A stretch of DNA of 64,000 bases from Paraburkholderia kirstenboschensis (GCF_904848585.1 NZ_CAJHCR010000004.1:496001-560000), one strand, 5' to 3'; positions 1-9,051 are shown, counted from the first letter of the stretch. A program made the numbers and translations. Notes: generated from the letters alone by a model not told the origin.

Positions 1-1131
1 GTCGGTGGCTTCCCACGTGAATTCCGGCTCTTCGCGGCCAAAGTGACCATAAGCCGCGCTCTTCTCGTAGACCGGGCGCAGCAGGTCGAGCATCTGAATG
101 ATGCCCTTCGGACGCAGATCGAAATGCTCCTGCACGAGGCGCGTGATCGTTGCATCAGAAACGCGGCCAGTGCCGAACGTGTTGACCATGACCGAAGTCG
201 GCTGCGCGACGCCAATTGCGTACGACACCTGAATCAGGCAGCGCGATGCGAGGCCGGCGGCCACGATGTTCTTTGCGACATAACGGCCCGCATAAGCAGC
301 CGAACGGTCGACCTTCGACGGATCCTTGCCCGAGAACGCGCCGCCGCCGTGGGGCGCCGCGCCGCCGTACGTGTCGACGATGATCTTGCGCCCAGTCAAA
401 CCGCAATCGCCTTGCGGACCGCCAATGACGAAACGGCCCGTCGGGTTCACGAGGAACTTGATGTCGCCCTTGATGAGCTCAGCCGGCAGCGTCGGCTTGA
501 TGACTTCTTCGATCACGGCTTCGCGCAGCGTACCGAGGTCGATGTCCGGCGAATGCTGCGTGGACAGCACCACAGTGTCGATGGAGTGCGGCTTGCCGTC
601 GACATAGCGCACCGTGACTTGCGATTTCGCGTCCGGACGCAGCCAGGGCAGACGACCGTCACGGCGCAGATTCGCCTGGCGCTCGACCAGACGATGCGAC
701 AGGTGGATCGGCAACGGCATCAATTCAGGTGTTTCTTCGCACGCGTAACCGAACATCAGGCCCTGGTCGCCCGCGCCCTGATCGAGGTTGTTGTCGTGCG
801 CACGGTCCACGCCCTGAGCGATGTCCGGCGACTGCTTGTCGTACGCGACGAGCACCGCGCAACCGCGGTAGTCGATACCGTAGTCGGTGTTGTCGTAGCC
901 GATGCGCTTGATCGTGTTGCGCGCGATCTGGATGTAGTCGACGTTGGCGGTGGTGGTGATTTCGCCCGCGAGCACCACGAGACCCGTGTTGCAAAGCGTT
1001 TCCGCGGCAACCCGCGAGTATTTGTCCTGCGTCAGGATGGCGTCGAGAATCGCGTCGGAAATCTGGTCCGCGACTTTGTCGGGATGGCCTTCGGAAACGG
1101 ATTCGGAGGTGAAGAAATAGTCGTTTGCCAC
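1..1131 (-). CDS. metK: S-adenosylmethionine synthetase (3' end off the left edge)
   Basis: Makes S-adenosylmethionine from methionine and ATP in the cytosol. The minus-strand frame opens at a GTG (1131-1129) with AGGAG about eight bases upstream and begins [19 protein letters not shown]. Family signatures are visible: GHPDK at residues 15-19, GAGDQG at 119-124 and GGGAFSGKD at about 262-270. 377 codons are present and the frame is open at base 1, so roughly the last 18 residues of a protein normally near 395 lie outside the window. It diverges from the lipid A acyltransferase gene. Its leader is about 160 nt long and structured (see the promoter entry), which hints at control of SAM supply. 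metX and metW, other methionine genes, lie 17 kb away and have their own SAM-type riboswitch. Identity is certain; only the 3' end is unseen. Confidence 0.97.
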   Translation of the reverse strand, partial: MANDYFFTSESVSEGHPDKVADQISDAILDAILTQDKYSRVAAETLCNTGLVVLAGEITTTANVDYIQIARNTIKRIGYDNTDYGIDYRGCAVLVAYDKQSPDIAQGVDRAHDNNLDQGAGDQGLMFGYACEETPELMPLPIHLSHRLVERQANLRRDGRLPWLRPDAKSQVTVRYVDGKPHSIDTVVLSTQHSPDIDLGTLREAVIEEVIKPTLPAELIKGDIKFLVNPTGRFVIGGPQGDCGLTGRKIIVDTYGGAAPHGGGAFSGKDPSKVDRSAAYAGRYVAKNIVAAGLASRCLIQVSYAIGVAQPTSVMVNTFGTGRVSDATITRLVQEHFDLRPKGIIQMLDLLRPVYEKSAAYGHFGREEPEFTWEATD

Positions 1132-1254
1132 GTTGCAGACTCCTGTTTTGTGGTTACGGTTGAGTTTCACGTAGCCAGCTTCGGGAGTCTGAAGCGGCGA
1201 CGCTTTAGCGGATTACCTTACCGGCAGGCGCATATCACGTGGATCGCACCGCCC

Positions 1255-1323
1255 GGCTTCGCCCCGCAAGTTGTCTATTAACTCGGCGAAGCCCTTATTA
1301 TAGCGACTTCCATTGATTGTCAC
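1255..1323 (-). promoter_or_regulatory. metK promoter and 5'-end leader hairpin
   Basis: On the minus strand a perfect -10 TATAAT (1302-1297) follows GTGACA (1323-1318) with a short 15-base spacer. This places the transcript start near 1291. Right there a 9-bp perfect stem begins: GGCTTCGCC at 1293-1285 pairs with GGCGAAGCC at 1263-1255, with a secondary AGTT/AACT pairing in the loop. The rest of the leader runs to the GTG at 1131. I do not recognise it as a known riboswitch class. Confidence 0.55.
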
Positions 1324-1404
1324 AGAGTGTCCACGAGTGCGGTATTACGTCCCCCTCTCCGCTTTCCTGAACCCCGTCCCGCAAAGCGCCTCCGCGGAGG
1401 CTAC

Positions 1405-2289
1405 ATGCTGAGCCGCTATGGCGCCCGGCTCGCGATCGGCCTTCTCAAACTCTTCGCGCTGCTGCCGTACGGTTTCATCGCCCGTCTCGGCGACGGACTC
1501 GGCTGGCTGCTGTATCAGATTCCCAGCCGGCGCAAGCGCATCGTCCATATCAACCTGAAGCTGTGTTTCCCCCAATGGAGCGACGAGCGGCGTGAAGACG
1601 TCGCGCAGAAGCATTTCCGCCACGCGATCCGCAGCTACCTCGAACGCAGCGTGCAGTGGTTCGGCTCTGCAAAGAAACTCGAGAAGCTGATCCAGCTCGA
1701 CAGCGCGATCGACCTGACCGACCCGAATCTGCCGCCTACGCTTTTTCTGGGCTTTCACTTCGTCGGCATCGAGGCGGGCTCGATCTTTCTCAATTACTCG
1801 CTCAAGCGCCGTTGCGGCTCGCTTTATCAGCCGATGTCGAACCCGGAGCTGGAAGAAGTCGCCAAGGCGGCGCGCGCGCGCTTCGGCGCGGACATGGCAA
1901 GCCGCGCCGACAGCGCGCGCATCGTGCTGCGCTGGTTGCGCGAACGCAAGCCGGTCATGCTTGGCGCCGACATGGACTACGGCGCGCGCAATTCAACCTT
2001 CGTGCCGTTTTTTGGTGTGCAGACCTGCACTCTGACCGCCGTCGGGCGTCTTTCGAAAGTCGGTCATGCGCAAGTAGTGCCGTTCATCGGCGAAGTGCTG
2101 CCTAACTACAAGGGTTATCGCCTGAAGGTGTTCAAGCCGTGGGAGAACTATCCGACCGGCGACGACTACGAGGATGCGCGACGCATGAACGCTTTCCTCG
2201 AAGAACAGATTCCGTTGATGCCCGAGCAGTACTACTGGGTTCACAAGCGTTTCAAGACGCGGCCGCCCGGCGTGCCGAGCGTGTATTGA
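1405..2289 (+). CDS. Lipid A biosynthesis (KDO)2-lipid IVA acyltransferase
   Basis: Inner-membrane LpxL/HtrB-family acyltransferase that adds a secondary acyl chain to lipid A. The 294-residue product begins MLSRYGARLAIGLLKLFALLPYG, a hydrophobic N-terminal membrane segment. It carries the family HX4D/E catalytic motif as H118-FVGI-E123. The start was chosen at 1405 because GGAGG sits at 1396-1400; the frame stays open upstream to 1327 but without such a site. Many Burkholderia carry two acyltransferase genes next to metK; only one is seen here. Whether it transfers laurate or myristate cannot be told from the sequence. Confidence 0.9.
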   Translation: MLSRYGARLAIGLLKLFALLPYGFIARLGDGLGWLLYQIPSRRKRIVHINLKLCFPQWSDERREDVAQKHFRHAIRSYLERSVQWFGSAKKLEKLIQLDSAIDLTDPNLPPTLFLGFHFVGIEAGSIFLNYSLKRRCGSLYQPMSNPELEEVAKAARARFGADMASRADSARIVLRWLRERKPVMLGADMDYGARNSTFVPFFGVQTCTLTAVGRLSKVGHAQVVPFIGEVLPNYKGYRLKVFKPWENYPTGDDYEDARRMNAFLEEQIPLMPEQYYWVHKRFKTRPPGVPSVY

Positions 2290-2366
2290 CGCCGGTTGCC
2301 CGACTGGCGCGCGTCCGGCCGCCTACCATGGGCCTGCCGGGCGAGCGCGGAATTAACGCGCCGTTC

Positions 2367-2399
2367 GGCTCACCGACTTGGCTCACCGACTTGGCTCAC
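2367..2399 (+). repeat. 13-bp tandem repeat, 2.5 copies
   Basis: The unit GGCTCACCGACTT occurs at 2367-2379 and 2380-2392, with a partial copy at 2393-2399. It lies in the leader just upstream of dapF. No function is evident; such a short tract could vary in copy number between strains. Confidence 0.8.
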
Positions 2400-2427
2400 T
2401 TCTGGGCGCGTCACTTACAATAGCGTG

Positions 2428-3291
2428 ATGAAACTGAAATTCACCAAAATGCACGGCGCGGGCAACGACTTCGTCGTGCTCGACGGCTACACCCAACCGG
2501 TCAACCTGACGCCGGCGCAGGTGCGCGCGCTCGCGGACCGGCATTTTGGCGTGGGCGCCGACCAGCTTCTGCTGGTCGAGAAGCCGACGGTAGAAGGCGT
2601 CGATTTCAGATATCGCATCTTCAATTGCGACGGCGGCGAAGTCGAACATTGCGGCAACGGCGCACGCTGCTTCGTGAAGTTCGTCCGCGACAGCGGCCTC
2701 ACCGATCAGCGCAGCGTGCGCGTGCAGGTCCAGAACGGCACGATCACGCTGACCATGCAGGAAAACGGTGAAGTGCTGGTCGATATGGGCGCGCCGGTGT
2801 TCGACCCGGAACGCGTGCCTTTCGCTACCAAAGGTCTCGAAGGGCGCCGGGAAGGCGCGGACACACTGTGGCCGCTCGACGTCAACGGCACCACGCGCTG
2901 GATTTCGGCCGTGTCGATGGGCAATCCGCACGCAGTGCAAGTCGTCGACGACGTGGAGGAGTTTCCCGTGCTCGTCGAAGGTCCGGTGATCGAGCGGCAT
3001 GCACGCTTTCCGCAACGGGTCAACGCGGGCTTCATGCAGATCGTCGGTCGCAGCGAAATCAAACTGCGCGTGTATGAGCGCGGTGCCGGTGAAACGCTGG
3101 CATGCGGCACGGGCGCGTGCGCGGCGGTCGCAGCGGGCATTCGCCGCGGACTGCTCGACGCGCCGGTGCTCGTCCATACGCATGGCGGCAAGCTCACCAT
3201 CACATGGGACAGCAAGCATCCAAACGAGCCTCTGCTGATGGCAGGCCCCGCCACAACCGTTTTTCAGGGCGAGATCGAACTGGCCGATTGA
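2428..3291 (+). CDS. dapF: Diaminopimelate epimerase
   Basis: Converts LL- to meso-diaminopimelate in lysine and peptidoglycan synthesis, in the cytosol, without a cofactor. The 287-residue product has both catalytic cysteines in their signatures: Cys75 in EHCGNGARC and Cys226 in [10 protein letters not shown], plus GNPHAV at 165-170. The start is the ATG at 2428 ([15 protein letters not shown]), the conserved N-terminus of the family; an in-frame GTG immediately precedes it, and the longer open frame upstream has no family similarity that I can see. It is followed by the DUF484 gene and xerC, a common proteobacterial arrangement. Confidence 0.97.
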   Translation: MKLKFTKMHGAGNDFVVLDGYTQPVNLTPAQVRALADRHFGVGADQLLLVEKPTVEGVDFRYRIFNCDGGEVEHCGNGARCFVKFVRDSGLTDQRSVRVQVQNGTITLTMQENGEVLVDMGAPVFDPERVPFATKGLEGRREGADTLWPLDVNGTTRWISAVSMGNPHAVQVVDDVEEFPVLVEGPVIERHARFPQRVNAGFMQIVGRSEIKLRVYERGAGETLACGTGACAAVAAGIRRGLLDAPVLVHTHGGKLTITWDSKHPNEPLLMAGPATTVFQGEIELAD

Positions 3292-3384
3292 ACGCGTCCG
3301 GTTCAATCGCGCATGACTGATCCACTAACTCATTGACCGACGCGTCGCATGAAGGCGTCGTCCCGTAGTCCTACAGCCGAAACC

Positions 3385-4113
3385 ATGAACGATCGCGAAG
3401 TCGCCGAATACCTGCTTGCCAACCCCGAATTCTTCGCCGAACACGCGGAAATCCTCGCGACCATCCGCCTCGCGAACCCGCACGGCAAAGCTGCGGTGTC
3501 GCTGCAGGAGCGGCAGATGGAAATGCTGCGCGACAAGAACAAGCATCTCGAGCGCCGGCTTGCCGAACTGCTGCGCTACGGCCATGAAAACGACAGCATC
3601 GCCTCCCGCTTTAACCGCTGGACGATCCGCGTAATGTCCGAGCGCGATTCGTACGCGCTGCCGCGCACGATCGCCAACGGCCTGCGCGACATTTTCGACG
3701 TGCCTCAGGCCGCGCTGCGCGTTTGGGACGTCGCCGAACCGTACGCTCAGGCGGACTTCGCGCGCCACGTCGGAGAGGAAGTACGCATTTTTGCGAACAG
3801 CCTGACCGCGCCCTACTGCGGCGCGAACACGGGTTTCGAGGCAGCGCAATGGCTGGTGCCTGCAACCGGCACAACCGGCGCGGCCGACGAAAACACGTCG
3901 GGGGGCGCCGCGCCCGAGTCGGCGCATGCGACAGAGTCCATCGCGCTGCTCGCGCTGCGCGATCCGGAGGGCAAGGAAGAAGCGTCGGCTTTCGGCCTGC
4001 TGGTGATGGGCTCGGCGGATGCGCGGCGCTTCCACGAAGGCATGGCGACCGACTTCCTCACGCAGATCGGCGGGCTCGCGAGCGCGGCGCTCAGCCGTCT
4101 GCTGCCGCGCTGA
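3385..4113 (+). CDS. DUF484 family protein
   Basis: A 242-residue cytosolic protein of the DUF484 family (YigA-like), beginning MNDREVAEYLLANPEFFAEH. The N-terminal part holds a predicted helical segment around residues 40-65 (LQERQMEMLRDKNKHLERR) that looks coiled-coil. The C-terminal part resembles a GAF-type fold. Biochemical function is unknown. It regularly sits between dapF and xerC, as here, so a link to cell-wall or chromosome-dimer functions is possible but unproven. The ATG at 3385 was preferred over one at 3349 because the protein similarity starts there; neither has a strong ribosome site. Confidence 0.88.
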   Translation: MNDREVAEYLLANPEFFAEHAEILATIRLANPHGKAAVSLQERQMEMLRDKNKHLERRLAELLRYGHENDSIASRFNRWTIRVMSERDSYALPRTIANGLRDIFDVPQAALRVWDVAEPYAQADFARHVGEEVRIFANSLTAPYCGANTGFEAAQWLVPATGTTGAADENTSGGAAPESAHATESIALLALRDPEGKEEASAFGLLVMGSADARRFHEGMATDFLTQIGGLASAALSRLLPR

Positions 4114-4156
4114 TTCAGCGAGCGCCACGCGTCAACTGCCGGTTAAAAAGCCAACC

Positions 4157-5080
4157 GTGACCGAAGCCGATCCCATCGCCGCCTATCTGTCGAATCTCGA
4201 ACATGAGCGACGGCTGTCGGCGCATACCTTGCGCGGCTACACGCACGAACTCGAAGAACTCCGGCTGCTGGCCAAGGGCCGGCCGTTCGAAAGCCTTACC
4301 GCCGTCGACATTCGCGGCGCCGTTTCGCGCGCGCATGCGGGCGGACTGACGGCGCGGTCGATCAGTCACCGCCTGTCGGCATGGCGCGCGTTTTACCGCT
4401 GGCTCGCCGGCCGCGTCGGCCTGCCTGCCAATCCGGTCGCCACCGTGCGCGCGCCGAAGCAGGCCAAGACGCTGCCCAAGGCGCTGTCCGTCGACGACGC
4501 CAACCGCCTGATGGAAAGCCCGCCCGCCGCATCGGCAGAAGGTTTGCGCGATCACGCCATGCTCGAACTGTTCTACTCGTCGGGGCTGCGTCTCGCAGAA
4601 CTCGTCGGTCTGGACGCCCGTTTCGTCGACGGCGGCGGTTATCGCTCGGCAGGCTGGCTCAAACTCGATTCCGCCGAAGTCGAAGTGCTCGGCAAGGGCA
4701 ACCGGCGCCGCATCGTGCCGGTCGGCAGCAAGGCGCTCGACGCGCTGAACGCGTGGCTGGCAGTGCGCGACCAGATGGTGAAACACGACCCGCATCCGCT
4801 TTTTCTGTCGGCGCGCGGCAACCGGCTGTCGCCGAATGTGGTGCGCGAGCGCGTGAAGCGCGCGGCCCTCGTGGCCGGCATTCCCGCCAATGTGCATCCG
4901 CACGTGCTGCGGCATTCGTTTGCCACGCACGTGCTGCAGTCGAGCGGAGACTTGCGCGCCGTGCAGGAATTGCTCGGGCACGCGAGCATCACGGCGACGC
5001 AGGTCTACACCGGGCTCGATTTCCAGCATCTCGCGCACGTCTACGATCAGGCGCATCCGCGCGCCAAAAAACGCGACTGA
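4157..5080 (+). CDS. xerC: Tyrosine recombinase XerC
   Basis: Site-specific recombinase that works with XerD at dif to resolve chromosome dimers. The 307-residue protein has an N-terminal SAM-like DNA-binding domain (about 1-100) and a C-terminal catalytic domain with the whole active-site set: Arg145 (SSGLRLAEL), Lys180 (LGKGNRRR), His249 and Arg252 (HPHVLRHSFATH), His275 (LLGHASI) and Tyr284 (TQVYTGL). The start is a GTG at 4157 giving VTEADPIAAYL. Being in the dapF–DUF484–xerC string argues for XerC and not XerD. There is no phage context. Confidence 0.95.
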   Translation: MTEADPIAAYLSNLEHERRLSAHTLRGYTHELEELRLLAKGRPFESLTAVDIRGAVSRAHAGGLTARSISHRLSAWRAFYRWLAGRVGLPANPVATVRAPKQAKTLPKALSVDDANRLMESPPAASAEGLRDHAMLELFYSSGLRLAELVGLDARFVDGGGYRSAGWLKLDSAEVEVLGKGNRRRIVPVGSKALDALNAWLAVRDQMVKHDPHPLFLSARGNRLSPNVVRERVKRAALVAGIPANVHPHVLRHSFATHVLQSSGDLRAVQELLGHASITATQVYTGLDFQHLAHVYDQAHPRAKKRD

Positions 5081-5173
5081 CGCCGCTTTTGCGGTTTTTC
5101 GGTCTCCGCCTTCGCTTCATACGCCGCGCGTGCGCAGCAAGCCGCGCGGCCCTTTGTTCTCGCTGACATCCTG

Positions 5174-6376
5174 ATGAATACCGTTACGCTCAAACCGTCG
5201 AAAGAAAAATCGCTGCTGCGCCGCCATCCGTGGGTCTATGCGAACGCGATCGACCGGATCGACGGCAATCCCGCGCCCGGCGCGACCGTGCTGGTGCGCA
5301 CGCACGACGGCCGGTTCCTCGCACGCGCCGCGTACAGCCCGCATTCGCAGATCCGCGCCCGCGTGTGGAGCTTCGACGAAAGCGAGCCGATCGATCATGC
5401 GTTCTTCAAGCGCCGCGTGCAGCGCGCGCTCGCGCATCGTCGAACCATGGTTCACGACACCGGCGCAGTGCGGCTCATTTTCGGCGAAGCGGACGGCCTG
5501 CCGGGGCTGATCGTCGATCACTACGTCGCCGAAGACAAAGGCCAGCGCAGCCAGCTCGTGTGCCAGTTCATGGCGGCCGGCGTGGAGACGTGGAAGGAGG
5601 CGATCGTTGCGGCGCTGGCCGATGCGACCGGCTGCCCGAATGTCTACGAGCGTTCGGACGTGTCGATTCGTCAGAAGGAAGGGCTCGAACAGACCACCGG
5701 CGTGCTGGCGGGCGAGCCGCCTTCGGAGGCGCTGATCGCGAGCGAGAATGGCGTGCGTTATCACGTCGACGTGCGCAACGGCCATAAAACCGGTTTTTAC
5801 GTCGATCAGCGCGACAATCGCCTGCTCGTGCAGCAGCTCGCGCAGGATCGGGACGTGTTGAACTGCTTCTGCTACACCGGCGGTTTTTCGCTGGCGGCGC
5901 TAAAAGGCGGCGCGAAGCGCGTCGTCTCGATCGATTCGTCCGGCGAAGCGTTGGCGCTTGCGCAGCAGAACGTGGCGGCGAACGGCTTCGACGCCGAACG
6001 CGCGACCTGGCTCGACGCCGACGCGTTCAAAACGCTGCGCCGCCTCTACGACGAAGGCGAGCGCTTCGACCTGATCGTGCTCGATCCGCCGAAGTTTGCG
6101 CCTTCGCGCGAACATGTGGACCGCGCGTCGCGCGCTTACAAGGACATCAACCTGACCGGCCTCAAACTGCTGCGCCCGGGCGGCCTGCTGTTCACCTATT
6201 CGTGCTCCGGCGCGATCGATTCCGAGTTGTTTCAGAAAATCGTGGCGAGCGCCGCCGCCGATGCACGCGTCGACGCGCGCATCCTCAAGCGCCTGGGCGC
6301 CGGGGTGGATCATCCGTTGCTCACAGCATTCCCGGAAGGTGAATACCTGAAAGGCCTGCTGTTGCAAATCGCCTGA
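5174..6376 (+). CDS. rlmI: 23S rRNA (cytosine-C5)-methyltransferase of the RlmI type
   Basis: SAM-dependent methyltransferase of the RlmI/YccW family, which modifies C1962 of 23S rRNA in E. coli. The 400-residue protein has an N-terminal PUA RNA-binding domain (about 1-75, MNTVTLKPSKEKSLLRRHPW). A Rossmann methyltransferase domain follows with the SAM-binding stretch NCFCYTGGFSLAAL at 230-243, an acidic ribose-binding position at SIDSS (252-256) and the catalytic-loop motif LDPPKF at 303-308. It lies 93 bases after xerC on the same strand. Target specificity is inferred from the family only. Confidence 0.9.
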   Translation: MNTVTLKPSKEKSLLRRHPWVYANAIDRIDGNPAPGATVLVRTHDGRFLARAAYSPHSQIRARVWSFDESEPIDHAFFKRRVQRALAHRRTMVHDTGAVRLIFGEADGLPGLIVDHYVAEDKGQRSQLVCQFMAAGVETWKEAIVAALADATGCPNVYERSDVSIRQKEGLEQTTGVLAGEPPSEALIASENGVRYHVDVRNGHKTGFYVDQRDNRLLVQQLAQDRDVLNCFCYTGGFSLAALKGGAKRVVSIDSSGEALALAQQNVAANGFDAERATWLDADAFKTLRRLYDEGERFDLIVLDPPKFAPSREHVDRASRAYKDINLTGLKLLRPGGLLFTYSCSGAIDSELFQKIVASAAADARVDARILKRLGAGVDHPLLTAFPEGEYLKGLLLQIA

Positions 6377-6607
6377 TCGCCTATAGATTCAAGGTTATTT
6401 CGCGCTGGGGCACGCTGGGGCATGTACCGCGACGGCTTCCGAATACCGCCTGCCAGCGCCGGCTTGACAGATATGTTTCAATAACCGGCTAGACGGGCCG
6501 CGCGCCGTAAGGCTGCCGCGCCCGCTTTTGCATACGCTCATGCGTGCGCTCATGCATGCGAACAGCCATTCGATTACGAATCGTTTCACGACATATAGGC
6601 GAACAAC

Positions 6608-7705
6608 ATGATCCCAGTCACTATCCTGACCGGCTTTCTCGGCAGCGGCAAAACCACCCTGCTCAAGCGCATCCTGAATGAAAAGCACGGCATGAAGATC
6701 GCCGTGATCGAGAACGAGTTCGGCGAAGAAAACATCGACAACGAAATTCTCGTGCAGGACACGAGCGAGCAGATCATCCAGATGAGCAACGGCTGCATCT
6801 GCTGCACGATCCGCGGCGACCTGTCGCGCGTGCTCAGCGACCTGGCCGCGCAGAAGCAGTCGGGCCAGCTCGATTTCGACCGTGTGGTTATCGAAACGAC
6901 AGGGCTCGCGAATCCGGGTCCCGTCGCGCAGACCTTCTTCATGGACGATCAGATCGCCAGCGAATTCCTGCTCGACGCGATCATCACGCTGGTCGACGCC
7001 AAGCACGCGAACCATCAACTGGACGAGCATGAAGTCGTGCAACGCCAGGTCGGTTTCGCCGACCGCCTGTTCATCACGAAGGCCGATCTCGTCGACGAAC
7101 AGCACATGGCCGATCTGCGCCACCGTCTGCTGCATATGAATCCGAGGGCGGCGATCAAGGTCGTCAATTTCGGCGAAGCGGACATCAAGGAAATCTTCGA
7201 CCTGCGTGGCTTCAACCTGAATTCGAAGCTCGAGATCGATCCGGACTTCCTCGTTGAAGACGAACACGCGCATAGCCATGCGCACGCGCACGACGAGCAC
7301 GGCCACACGCACGGTCATGATGACGATCACGCGAATTGCGATCACGACCATGGCCATTGCGATCACGAAGGCCATGATCACGCGCACCACCATCACGCGC
7401 ATCACGACGACAAAATCAAGTCGTTCGTGTACCGCAACGACCGTCCGTTCGATCCGAACAAGCTGGAAGATTTTCTCGGCGGCATTCTGCAGATTTACGG
7501 CGAACGGCTGCTGCGCTATAAGGGCGTGCTGTACATGAAGGGTGTCGATCGCAAAGTCGTCTTCCAGGGCGTGCATCAAATGATGGGCAGCGATCTCGCG
7601 GCGAAATGGCAGCCGGTCGAGAAGAAGACCAACAAGATGGTGTTTATCGGTATCGAATTGCCGCAAGACCTGATTACAGACGGCCTGGACGCCTGTCTCG
7701 TCTGA
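6608..7705 (+). CDS. CobW/COG0523 GTP-binding metallochaperone with histidine-rich loop
   Basis: G3E GTPase of the CobW/YjiA/ZNG1 family, thought to deliver metal (usually zinc) to client proteins. The P-loop GFLGSGKTT is at residues 9-17, the CXCC metal site is C63-I-C65-C66, and the guanine-specificity motif is TKAD (157-160). Between the GTPase and C-terminal domains lies a strongly histidine-rich loop with 22 His in residues 220-266, probably a metal store or sensor. TTGACA at 6464-6469 is a possible -35 element, without a clear -10. The next gene is dksA, here of a cysteine-poor form, so a zinc-related link between the two is plausible but is inference. Confidence 0.92.
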   Translation: MIPVTILTGFLGSGKTTLLKRILNEKHGMKIAVIENEFGEENIDNEILVQDTSEQIIQMSNGCICCTIRGDLSRVLSDLAAQKQSGQLDFDRVVIETTGLANPGPVAQTFFMDDQIASEFLLDAIITLVDAKHANHQLDEHEVVQRQVGFADRLFITKADLVDEQHMADLRHRLLHMNPRAAIKVVNFGEADIKEIFDLRGFNLNSKLEIDPDFLVEDEHAHSHAHAHDEHGHTHGHDDDHANCDHDHGHCDHEGHDHAHHHHAHHDDKIKSFVYRNDRPFDPNKLEDFLGGILQIYGERLLRYKGVLYMKGVDRKVVFQGVHQMMGSDLAAKWQPVEKKTNKMVFIGIELPQDLITDGLDACLV

Positions 7706-8312
7706 ACGCCGTTCGCGGCTTTCAGGCGCTTCCAGGCAATAGTCAGCTGAAAAAACACGGCGCGGCGGCGCAATAGCCGCCGTGAAATGTGCGCTGGCGC
7801 ACACGTGTGAAAAGCGCGTGAAAACCCTGCTGTATTAATGCGTGCACGACCATCGCTTTTTGACCGTTCGCGCGTTATATTTTCGGGATACCGGTGCGCC
7901 GCAGAGGGATTTCCACCAGTTGCGGTGCCGGATTGTGATTCAGTTACAATACGTGCCCACTGGAGAATGAGAACGATTTGCCCGGTCAGTGCGCGGTCAG
8001 TGAGTATTGCGCGCCGGGCCTGAAGCGGCGCCGGAAAACCTGATCCGGGGAACACGCCGACAGTGCCCGCCGCCGCAGCCTGACAAGGCTGCTGCCCGGG
8101 AGCAATACCTCAGGAGCATTTGAGAATCGGTTTCCAGAGGAGTTCGGCCCCGCATTGGCGTTGCGACGCCCTAGGTGGGCGAGAGACGCTTCGGCGTCAC
8201 GACAGCCCATCGTCCGTGTCCGCCCTGCGCTCAGCGTCCCAAGCGCCTTGCGGGCAATACGAAAGTGCGGGCACTATGCAGAGTTTTGCCTCACATTGAA
8301 GAAGTAAGCCAG
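7706..8312. other. Long non-coding stretch: end of cobW unit and dksA leader
   Basis: 607 bases without a credible gene. Near 7753-7775 a GC-rich hairpin (CGGCGGC / GCCGCCG) may end the cobW transcript. A -10-like TACAAT at 7945-7950 has no well-spaced -35 (TTGCGG at 7920-7925 is 19 bases away). If used, it would give dksA a leader of about 360 nt with several GC-rich stems. An 18-codon frame at about 7968 has its ATG too close to the GGAG to be convincing. No Zur-type palindrome was found, only a half-site-like GTTATA near 7877. Confidence 0.6.
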
Positions 8313-8732
8313 ATGACGACGAAACGACTCTTGACCGAAGCCGAAATCCTGAAGATGAGCGACAAGGATTACATGAATGAGGATCAGCTCGCTTTCTTCA
8401 AGAACAAGCTCGAACAGCTGCAGGCGGACATTCTCCGCAATGCCGGCCAGACGACCGAGAACTTGCGCGAGACGGTGATCGTGCCGGACCCGGCCGACCG
8501 CGCAACGATCGAGGAAGAGCACGCTCTCGAACTGCGCACGCGCGACCGCGAGCGCAAGCTGCTGAAGAAGGTGCAGCAGTCGATCGCGCGCATCGACTCT
8601 GGCGACTACGGCTGGTGCGAAGAAACCGGTGAGCCGATCGGCATTCCGCGTCTGCTCGCGCGGCCCACGGCTACGCTGTCGCTCGAGGCGCAGGAGCGCC
8701 GCGAACTGCGCCAGAAGCTGTTCGGCGACTGA
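8313..8732 (+). CDS. dksA: RNA polymerase-binding transcription factor DksA
   Basis: Binds the RNA polymerase secondary channel and, with ppGpp, reprograms rRNA and amino-acid promoters. The 139-residue protein has the coiled-coil-tip motif DXXDXA as D59-PA-D62-R-A64. The C-terminal zinc-finger region is degenerate: where canonical DksA has four cysteines, this one has C102-EE-T105 and S123-LE-A126, so only one Cys remains. Such forms are expected to fold with little or no zinc. The ATG at 8313 is used; a longer open frame upstream begins in the leader and is not family sequence. It is followed by a strong terminator at 8784-8816. Confidence 0.95.
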   Translation: MTTKRLLTEAEILKMSDKDYMNEDQLAFFKNKLEQLQADILRNAGQTTENLRETVIVPDPADRATIEEEHALELRTRDRERKLLKKVQQSIARIDSGDYGWCEETGEPIGIPRLLARPTATLSLEAQERRELRQKLFGD

Positions 8733-8783
8733 ACGCCGGCGGCGCGGCTTCGGCGCCGCGCCAACAAACGCTGCTTCGTCGAG

Positions 8784-8816
8784 AGGCGCACGGTAATCCG
8801 TGCGCCTTTTTTCTTT
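8784..8816 (+). terminator. dksA terminator
   Basis: Perfect 10-bp stem AGGCGCACGG (8784-8793) / CCGTGCGCCT (8798-8807), loop TAAT, followed by a T-rich run. This is a classical intrinsic terminator 50 bases after the dksA stop. Confidence 0.92.
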
Positions 8817-8893
8817 TGCGCGCGGATCTGGCGCATAACGCGGGAACGTCATCCTGCGAAGTCACGTTTTTTGTCTTATGCCGTTTGCCGGCT

Positions 8894-8921
8894 CTTGATA
8901 TGACAGCGCAAGCCCTAAAAT
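8894..8921 (+). promoter_or_regulatory. Possible heat-shock (sigma-32-like) promoter of hslVU
   Basis: CTTGATA at 8894-8900 and CCCTAAAAT at 8913-8921, separated by 12 bases, resemble the sigma-32 elements CTTGAAA and CCCCATNT. A vegetative reading (TTGATA with TAAAAT, 15-base spacer) is also possible. It lies between the dksA terminator and hslV, a known heat-shock operon in other proteobacteria. Confidence 0.45.
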
Positions 8922-9051
8922 AAACCGGACATGCGCTGTACGAGCGCGCCGACCGCCATGACTTCAGGCGTCGCGCGCCGTCCGCTTCCAGGATTCATGC
9001 GGTGGCGCATCCGGCCGCCGCGTCCTACCCGCTTTGCAAAGAGGAACGCAT

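Noticed and set aside
43..1281. 412-codon open frame on the plus strand
   Set aside because: Runs antisense to metK, which has full family signatures; its composition is the usual Arg/Val-rich product of reading a GC-rich gene backwards.
7968..8023. Possible leader peptide before dksA
   Set aside because: ATG is one base from GGAG, only 18 codons, no run of a regulatory amino acid.
6377..8312. Zur-type operator around cobW–dksA
   Set aside because: Only half-site-like fragments such as GTTATA were found; no palindrome with acceptable symmetry.
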